A stretch of DNA of 64,000 bases, taken from positions 4,642,168 to 4,706,167 of the forward strand of contig OZ017769.1 in NCBI GenBank assembly GCA_963969345.1, written 5' to 3'. Position 1 is the stretch's first letter. Every line of letters starts with the position of its first letter. Of the stretch, positions 58,089 through 64,000 are shown piece after piece. Source of the stretch: Turbatrix aceti. Taxonomy: Eukaryota; Nematoda; Chromadorea; Rhabditida; Panagrolaimidae. A model generated the notes under the pieces. The model ran no database searches. It had not been told where the DNA came from and saw nothing but the letters and a program-made list of their open reading frames with translations. The position numbers and the translations under genes are program-made.

Positions 58089-58589
58089 TCAATGTTTATG
58101 GTGTTGCCTGAAAAAAAACCCGGGTGTACCAAACAATCAGGTAAAATCCCCCAACACTCACTTGTAATAGCTATAGCTGAGCTCATTGACTTCGGATGAG
58201 ACGCTGGAGGCCAACCGGGCGTCTCCCTTCTTCTTCTTTCTCTTGCACTTGTGCTTGCGGTGACGACTCGAACGCGGCTCGCTTCCGGACCCAACCACGG
58301 ATCCATTAGGGGACGAGGAATACGGGGAGAGCGCTGTGGCGGACGAATTTTGGACTTCGACCTGAGGCAGGCGATCGACCGCGGAGAGCACGAATTCGAC
58401 GGTGATGCGCTCGGTGGCGGGATCTGCGCTATCGATGAGTTTGTTGATGAGATCGACGATCTGGCGTGCTACATTGTCGTCGGAAGACGTGATTGCGGTC
58501 AGCGAGGTGTTCTTGCTTATCCGTCGAGAACCGGAGGAGGTCGAGCGGTGCGTCGAAGCATTGCTCGTCATTTTTTGCCCTGACTGCAT
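58089..58589 (-). CDS. Small basic Ser-rich protein of unknown function
   Basis: Exons 58162-58589 and 58089-58107 encode 148 aa. The apparent stop at the end of exon 1 lies inside a GTGAGT donor; splicing through a 54-nt intron adds QHHKH before the true stop. Residues about 35-75 look helical (NVARQIVDLINKLIDS), followed by a Ser/Asn/Gly linker and a strongly basic block (RHRKHKCKRKKKK) that could be a nuclear signal. An internal ATG (MTSNAS) 18 nt inside is an alternative start. I do not recognise a family. The gene converges with the ammonium transporter and diverges from the START protein. Confidence 0.62.
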
Positions 58590-59003
58590 CGCGATGAACC
58601 AACAACCTGCAGGTTTGACGCGTGGAATAACTTTTTTTCAAGGTTTTATTGCAATGCAAAAATTTCTATTGTTTACGTAAATTTTTTTTTGTGTTACGAA
58701 AAAATATGCTCGGCTACGCTAAAAAATTACCTGTACTACGAGAACCTCAAAGAACAGTCGTTTGTTCCGTTTGGGGTCTCAATTTTAAGATCCTACAACC
58801 TTTGCCCGGGTCCGTGTATTTTGTCTTCCGGCAAAGTCGTCATACCTTAGCTGACAGCGTTATCGCAGTCTAGTCGGTTTGCAGTGATGTCCCGGGTCAC
58901 CTGCATTCACATAGATAGCTATCGGACAGTCAATCACGCCAGTGCTGCTCTTAACCATAAAAGAAGGTGAAAAAGTCATCGCTAATTATACGTCCCAACT
59001 TTT

Positions 59004-59935
59004 ATGGTTCCTAGCATGGCGGTTGTCGTGGATCTGCTCGGGTGTCAGGACATCGTGTCTGAAGAAGAGGTAGACAACTTTTTACACCAATTTTTTTTAA
59101 AAACACCGTTGACCTGTGCTTTTCAGTACCACCCGGTCGCCCTCACTGCCAAGGAAGCCTTTGACTTTGCCCACGCCGTTTTTGCCGAAGATGGCTATGA
59201 AGAATTTTCGACCTGGTCTCATGAAGCCACGACCGATGAAGGAGTGGTTCATTCGAGGGATTTCCCGTCGCTGGGTCGTGTTTTTGCTGCCAGGGTGAGT
59301 TTCTGCGAGCATTGACGTCCAGTTAGTTCAGCTAATCAATATTTTTTTTGCAGGGAACCGTTCCCGTGTCCGTGGACACCGTTCTCGCCCACCAATGGGA
59401 CGGCATCGACACTACCGCCGAGTGGAACGATAACATCGCTTTCTCGAAGCGGATCACCAAGGTTTCCGACCACATCGACATTGCTCACGTCAGTTATCTT
59501 TTTCTGTCTCCTCAAAAAACGCCCAAATTTTCAGTACGGCAACAAAGACGTTGTCATGATCAAATCCCGGGACTATGTCACCGTTCGGGTATGGCGCAAG
59601 TCCGGTGACGCTGCGTACCTCATCGCGAAGAGCATCGACCTCTCGAGCGTGCCTGAAACGAAAGAGCGCGTCCGCGGCATCATTCGCATCGCCGGCGGAC
59701 GGTACAAGCCGGACCCGGTCAATCCGGATCACACACAAATCGATTACCTGCTGAGCATGAATCTGCGAGGCTTTCTCCCTGCTGCTATCGTTAATACGGT
59801 AAATTTTCTTTTCGGGAGCCGATTTTTATATGCAAACAACGGTTTCACTTTCAGGTTCTCGGAAAACTGCTGCTGAAAGAGCTCAGCTTCACAATGAAAC
59901 GGCTGACTGATATTTCCAAATGTTCGAATTCGTAA
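59004..59935 (+). CDS. START-domain lipid-transfer protein
   Basis: Exons 59004-59069, 59127-59294, 59354-59488, 59535-59798 and 59855-59935, all phase 0, encode 237 aa (233 from the second ATG at 59016). Residues about 60-230 form a START (StAR-related lipid transfer) domain: AEWNDNIAFSKRITKVSDHI, KDVVMIKSRDYVTVRVWRK (the 'RDFV' strand), RGIIRIAGGRYKPDP, TQIDYLLSMNLRGFLPAAIV and the C-terminal lid helix (NTVLGKLLLKELSFTMKRL, quoted across the last junction). The pattern is nearest the STAR/STARD3 group, which bind sterols, but there is no membrane-spanning MENTAL region or clear targeting peptide. The ligand is unknown. Confidence 0.87.
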
Positions 59936-60361
59936 TTTCTGCCGTGCAAGAATTCGGAAAGTAAAGAAGGGTAAACATACGGGGCAGAGTATGGGAATCA
60001 TTTTCTGCGCGTTCATCGATAATCACGATCGCCAATGATTTATCAAAAAGGCTTATTTATTTATACACAACCGTCGCAACACAAACCGGTGAAAATATCT
60101 GACACTAAATATGTGGTGCTTGAACTAGCATACGGGATGTACTAACAATGCGTCGTAGACAGCGATTCTGGATTCTGAGGTAAATGGCAAGTGCTCCGCT
60201 ACTCAAGTGAGATTCAACGCTCAAACTGACACATTGGAATAAGAAGAAGCGAATGGACTCTCAGGATTTTCACTGATAAACCTGTCAGCTCCATGACTCA
60301 GCTGTCGGGGAAACCGTAGTAGACTTCCAGCTAGTCGAAGCCGTCGCCGATTCGCTAGTTG

Positions 60362-63300
60362 TCACAATCTCTGTGCTGTTGTAGAGGACCGTTCCGTCGT
60401 TGACTCGTGAGAAGATAAAGTTGATTCAGCCACGGTTGATGTCTCAGTCGTCAAAAGTGTTGTCGAAGTTTCACTCGAAGTGAGTTGCGTCGAAGCTTCC
60501 GTCGTAGCTTCAGATGTGCCGCTTTCAGAGATCGTGCTTTCAGAAGTTCCCCCAGAAGTCGTCAAACTAGATGCAGTCGTCACCTCCTCCGTAGGCGGAT
60601 TCGATGTTGGCACAGTGTCGGTATACTTAAGTGTAGTCGGAGTTTCACTTGAAATCAGCGGCGTTGATGCCTCTGTCGTGGTTTTAGATGTACTGCTTTC
60701 AATGCTCGTGCTTTCGGACGTCCCCTCAGAAGTCGTCGGATTCGCAGCAGTAGAGGTGCCTTCCGTCGTTGGCTCGGGAGTTGACACCGATGTTGATTCA
60801 GTCGGCGCTTCAGTCGTCAAAAGTGTAGTCGGAGTTTCACTTGAAATCAGCCGCGTTGATGCCTCTGTCGTGGCTTTAGATGTACTGCTTTCAATGCTCG
60901 TGCTTTCGGACGTCCCCTCAGAAGTCGTCGGATTCGCAGCAGTAGAGGTGCCTTCCGTCGTTGGCTCGGGAGTTGACACCGATGTTGATTCAGTCGGCGC
61001 TTCAGTCGTCAAAAGTGTAGTCGGAGTTTCACTTGAAATCAGCCGCGTTGATGCCTCTGTCGTGGCTTTAGATGTACTGCTTTCAATGCTCGTGCTTTCG
61101 GACGTCCCCTCAGAAGTCGTCGGATTCGCAGCAGTAGAGGTGCCTTCCGTCGTTGGCTCGGGAGTTGACACCGATGTTGATTCAGTCGGCGCTTCAGTCG
61201 TCAAAAGTGTAGTCGGAGTTTCACTTGAAATCAGCCGCGTTGATGCCTCTGTCGTGGCTTTAGATGTACTGCTTTCAATGCTCGTGCTTTCGGACGTCCC
61301 CTCAGAAGTCGTCGGATTCGCAGCAGTAGAGGTGCCTTCCGTCGTTGGCTCGGGAGTTGACACCGATGTTGATTCAGTCGGCGCTTCAGTTGTCAAAAGT
61401 GTAGTCGGAGTTTCACTTGAAATCAGCCGCGTTGATGCCTCTGTCGTGGCTTTAGATGTACTGCTTTCAATGCTCGTGCTTTCAGACGTCCCTTCAGATG
61501 TTGTCGGATTCGCAGCAGTAGAGGTGCCTTCCGTCGTTGGCTCGGGAGTTGACACCGATGTTGATTCAGTCGGCGCTTCAGTCGTCAAAAGTGTAGTCGG
61601 AGTTTCACTTGAAATCAGCCGCGTTGATGCCTCTGTCGTGGCTTTAGATGTACTGCTTTCAATGCTCGTGCTTTCGGACGTCCCCTCAGAAGTCGTCGGA
61701 TTCGCAGCAGTAGAGGTGCCTTCCGTCGTTGGCTCGGGAGTTGACACCGATGTTGATTCAGTCGACGCTTCAGTCGTCAAAAGTGTAGTCGGAGTTTCAC
61801 TTGAAATCAGCCGCGTTGATGCCTCTGTCGTGGCTTTAGATGTACTGCTTTCAATGCTCGTGCTTTCGGACGTCCCCTCAGATGTCGTCGGATTCGCAGC
61901 AGTAGAGGTGCCTTCCGTCGTTGGCTCGGGAGTTGACACCGATGTTGATTCAGTCGGCGCTTCAGTTGTCAAAAGTGTAGTCGGAGTTTCACTTGAAATC
62001 AGCCGCGTTGATGCCTCTGTCGTGGCTTTAGATGTACTGCTTTCAATGCTCGTGCTTTCGGACGTCCCCTCAGAAGTCGTCGGATTCGCAGCAGTAGAGG
62101 TGCCTTCCGTCGTTGGCTCGGGAGTTGACACCGATGTTGATTCAGTCGGCGCTTCAGTTGTCAAAAGTGTAGTCGGAGTTTCACTTGAAATCAGCCGCGT
62201 TGATGCCTCTGTCGTGGCTTTAGATGTACTGCTTTCAATGCTCGTGCTTTCAGACGTCCTTTCAGATGTTGTCGGATTCGCAGCAGTAGAGATGCCTTCC
62301 GTCGTTGGCTCGGGAGTTGACACCGATGTTGATTCAGTCGGCGCTTCAGTTGTCAAAAGTGTAGTCGGAGTTTCACTTGAAATCAGCCGCGTTGATGCCT
62401 CTGTCGTGGCTTTAGATGTACTGCTTTCAATGCTCGTGCTTTCAGACGTCCTTTCAGATGTTGTCGGATTCGCAGCAGTAGAGGTGCCTTCCGTCGTTGG
62501 CTCAGGAGTTGAAACCGAAGTTGATTCAGTCGGCGCTTCAGTCGTCAAAAGTGTAGTCGGAGTTTCACTTGAAATCAGCCGCGTTGATGCCTCTGTCGTG
62601 GCTTTAGATGTACTGCTTTCAATGCTCGTGCTTTCGGACGTCCCCTCAGAAGTCGTCGGATTCGCAGCAGTAGAGGTGCCTTCCGTCGTTGGCTCGGGAG
62701 TTGACACCGATGTTGATTCAGTCGGCGCTTCAGTCGTCAAAAGTGTAGTCGGAGTTTCACTTGAAATCAGCCGCGTTGATGCCTCTGTCGTGGCTTTAGA
62801 TGTACTGCTTTCAATGCTCGTGCTTTCGGACGTCCCCTCAGAAGTCGTCGGATTCGCAGCAGTAGAGGTGCCTTCCGTCGTTGGCTCGGGAGTTGACACC
62901 GATGTTGATTCAGTCGGCGCTTCAGTTGTCAAAAGTGTAGTCGGAGTTTCACTTGAAATCAGCCGCGTTGATGCCTCTGTCGTGGCTTTAGATGTACTGC
63001 TTTCAATGCTCGTGCTTTCAGACGTCCTTTCAGATGTTGTCGGATTCGCAGCAGTAGAGATGCCTTCCGTCGTTGGCTCAGGAGTTGAAACCGAAGTTGA
63101 TTCAGTCGACGCTTCAGTCGTCAAAAGTGTAGTCGGAGTTTCACTTGAAATCAGCCGCGTTGATGCCTCTGTCGTGGCTTTAGATGTACTGCTTTCAATG
63201 CTCGTGCTTTCGGACGTCCCCTCAGAAGTCGTCGGATTCGCAGCAGTAGAGGTGCCTTCCGTCGTTGGCTCGGGAGTTGACACCGATGTTGATTCAGTCG

Positions 63301-64000
63301 GCGCTTCAGTCGTCAAAAGTGTAGTCGGAGTTTCACTTGAAATCAGCCGCGTTGATGCCTCTGTCGTGGCTTTAGATGTACTGCTTTCAATGCTCGTGCT
63401 TTCGGACGTCCCCTCAGAAGTCGTCGGATTCGCAGCAGTAGAGGTGCCTTCCGTCGTTGGCTCGGGAGTTGACACCGATGTTGATTCAGTCGGCGCTTCA
63501 GTCGTCAAAAGTGTAGTCGGAGTTTCACTTGAAATCAGCCGCGTTGATGCCTCTGTCGTGGCTTTAGATGTACTGCTTTCAATGCTCGTGCTTTCGGACG
63601 TCCCCTCAGAAGTCGTCGGATTCGCAGCAGTAGAGGTGCCTTCCGTCGTTGGCTCGGGAGTTGACACCGATGTTGATTCAGTCGGCGCTTCAGTCGTCAA
63701 AAGTGTAGTCGGAGTTTCACTTGAAATCAGCCGCGTTGATGCCTCTGTCGTGGCTTTAGATGTACTGCTTTCAATGCTCGTGCTTTCGGACGTCCCCTCA
63801 GAAGTCGTCGGATTCGCAGCAGTAGAGGTGCCTTCCGTCGTTGGCTCGGGAGTTGACACCGATGTTGATTCAGTCGGCGCTTCAGTCGTCAAAAGTGTAG
63901 TCGGAGTTTCACTTGAAATCAGCCGCGTTGATGCCTCTGTCGTGGCTTTAGATGTACTGCTTTCAATTCTCGTGCTTTCGGACGTCCCCTCAGATGTCGT
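60362..64000 (-). CDS. Ser/Thr-rich tandem-repeat (mucin-like) protein, 5' end beyond window
   Basis: The frame is open from the right edge down to a stop at 60362-60364, more than 1200 codons with no start in view. It is about 17 copies of a 64-residue unit (192 bp), for example TEAPTESTSVSTPEPTTEG followed by TSTAANPTTSEGTSES. Thr and Ser dominate and Cys is absent, so dense O-glycosylation and a secreted or surface role are likely by composition. Units differ by only a few substitutions: GTS/GIS, EGT/ERT, APT/AST. The last three half-units diverge (SNPPTEEVTTASSL...). The visible C-terminus ends TTAQRL with no transmembrane or GPI signal. Whether it is a mucin, a cuticle or a coat protein cannot be decided. 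Confidence 0.85.
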   Translation of the reverse strand, partial: TTSEGTSESTRIESSTSKATTEASTRLISSETPTTLLTTEAPTESTSVSTPEPTTEGTSTAANPTTSEGTSESTSIESSTSKATTEASTRLISSETPTTLLTTEAPTESTSVSTPEPTTEGTSTAANPTTSEGTSESTSIESSTSKATTEASTRLISSETPTTLLTTEAPTESTSVSTPEPTTEGTSTAANPTTSEGTSESTSIESSTSKATTEASTRLISSETPTTLLTTEAPTESTSVSTPEPTTEGTSTAANPTTSEGTSESTSIESSTSKATTEASTRLISSETPTTLLTTEASTESTSVSTPEPTTEGISTAANPTTSERTSESTSIESSTSKATTEASTRLISSETPTTLLTTEAPTESTSVSTPEPTTEGTSTAANPTTSEGTSESTSIESSTSKATTEASTRLISSETPTTLLTTEAPTESTSVSTPEPTTEGTSTAANPTTSEGTSESTSIESSTSKATTEASTRLISSETPTTLLTTEAPTESTSVSTPEPTTEGTSTAANPTTSERTSESTSIESSTSKATTEASTRLISSETPTTLLTTEAPTESTSVSTPEPTTEGISTAANPTTSERTSESTSIESSTSKATTEASTRLISSETPTTLLTTEAPTESTSVSTPEPTTEGTSTAANPTTSEGTSESTSIESSTSKATTEASTRLISSETPTTLLTTEAPTESTSVSTPEPTTEGTSTAANPTTSEGTSESTSIESSTSKATTEASTRLISSETPTTLLTTEASTESTSVSTPEPTTEGTSTAANPTTSEGTSESTSIESSTSKATTEASTRLISSETPTTLLTTEAPTESTSVSTPEPTTEGTSTAANPTTSEGTSESTSIESSTSKATTEASTRLISSETPTTLLTTEAPTESTSVSTPEPTTEGTSTAANPTTSEGTSESTSIESSTSKATTEASTRLISSETPTTLLTTEAPTESTSVSTPEPTTEGTSTAANPTTSEGTSESTSIESSTSKATTEASTRLISSETPTTLLTTEAPTESTSVSTPEPTTEGTSTAANPTTSEGTSESTSIESSTSKATTEASTRLISSETPTTLLTTEAPTESTSVSTPEPTTEGTSTAANPTTSEGTSESTSIESSTSKTTTEASTPLISSETPTTLKYTDTVPTSNPPTEEVTTASSLTTSGGTSESTISESGTSEATTEASTQLTSSETSTTLLTTETSTVAESTLSSHESTTERSSTTAQRL
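60640..64000. repeat. 192-bp tandem repeat array
   Basis: The marker GTTGACACCGATG starts at 60780, 60972 and 61164 and continues at 192-bp steps to the window end, with about 17.5 units in view. Units are nearly identical at DNA level, including at silent sites, which implies recent expansion or gene conversion. The array continues past the edge. Confidence 0.97.

Noticed and set aside
60640..64000. CRISPR-like or satellite array
   Set aside because: The 192-bp repeats have no spacers, keep one open frame throughout and encode a Thr/Ser protein repeat.

Overview
This is a 64 kb piece of a eukaryotic nuclear genome, most likely from a nematode. The main reasons are a serpentine chemoreceptor of the nematode Srg type, many 40-60 nt introns ending in TTTTCAG-like acceptors, several start codons a few bases after such an acceptor (as expected for spliced-leader trans-splicing), closely spaced same-strand gene pairs, and nematode-type orthologues (Phox2/ceh-17, HAND-like bHLH, MED23/sur-2, Amt). 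The genus cannot be told from the sequence alone. Exon boundaries below were assembled by hand from reading frame, splice sites and family conservation.

Layout. 1-7.5 kb: an Srg-like GPCR (1.0-2.0 kb), then a 5.5 kb gene-poor stretch with a TIR element (2611-3034) and a fold-back element (5467-6082). 7.5-20.6 kb is gene dense: FLVCR-like MFS transporter (+), RPS21 (-), Derlin-1 (-), HERP (+), Phox2 homeobox (+), MTHFS (-), GTPBP3/MnmE (-) with tRNA-Lys in an intron, and a SOCS protein (-). 20.7-21.95 kb is a palindromic element carrying a nested hAT-like MITE with 8-bp target duplication. 22.3-29.7 kb: MED23 (-, seven exons). 30.0-33.8 kb: RRM protein (+), tRNA-Ser, LRR membrane protein (-).

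34.5-38.3 kb is a large inverted duplication carrying two copies of a 'FELLY'-motif exon and identical tRNA-Val genes; a third tRNA-Val copy lies just outside. 39.2-40.05 kb: a three-exon short secreted peptide gene, followed by tRNA-Thr. 40.3-44.5 kb: two tandem kinase-like genes, each ending in the same FELLY domain; one is a clear pseudokinase. 46.5-48.7 kb: ligand-gated ion channel lacking the first Cys-loop cysteine. 49.4-50.8 kb: V-ATPase subunit d. 52.9-53.6 kb: HAND-like bHLH. 55.5-57.9 kb: ammonium transporter. 58.1-58.6 kb: small basic protein of unknown role (-). 59.0-59.9 kb: START-domain protein. 60.4-64 kb: Ser/Thr-rich mucin-like protein with a 192-bp tandem repeat, cut by the window edge.

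Functional links: Derlin-1 and HERP (both ER-associated degradation) are divergent neighbours. GTPBP3 and MTHFS (both tied to folate one-carbon units) are a tight same-strand pair. RPS21 lies operon-like behind Derlin-1. Mobile DNA is mainly small non-coding TIR or fold-back elements; one family recurs in introns.
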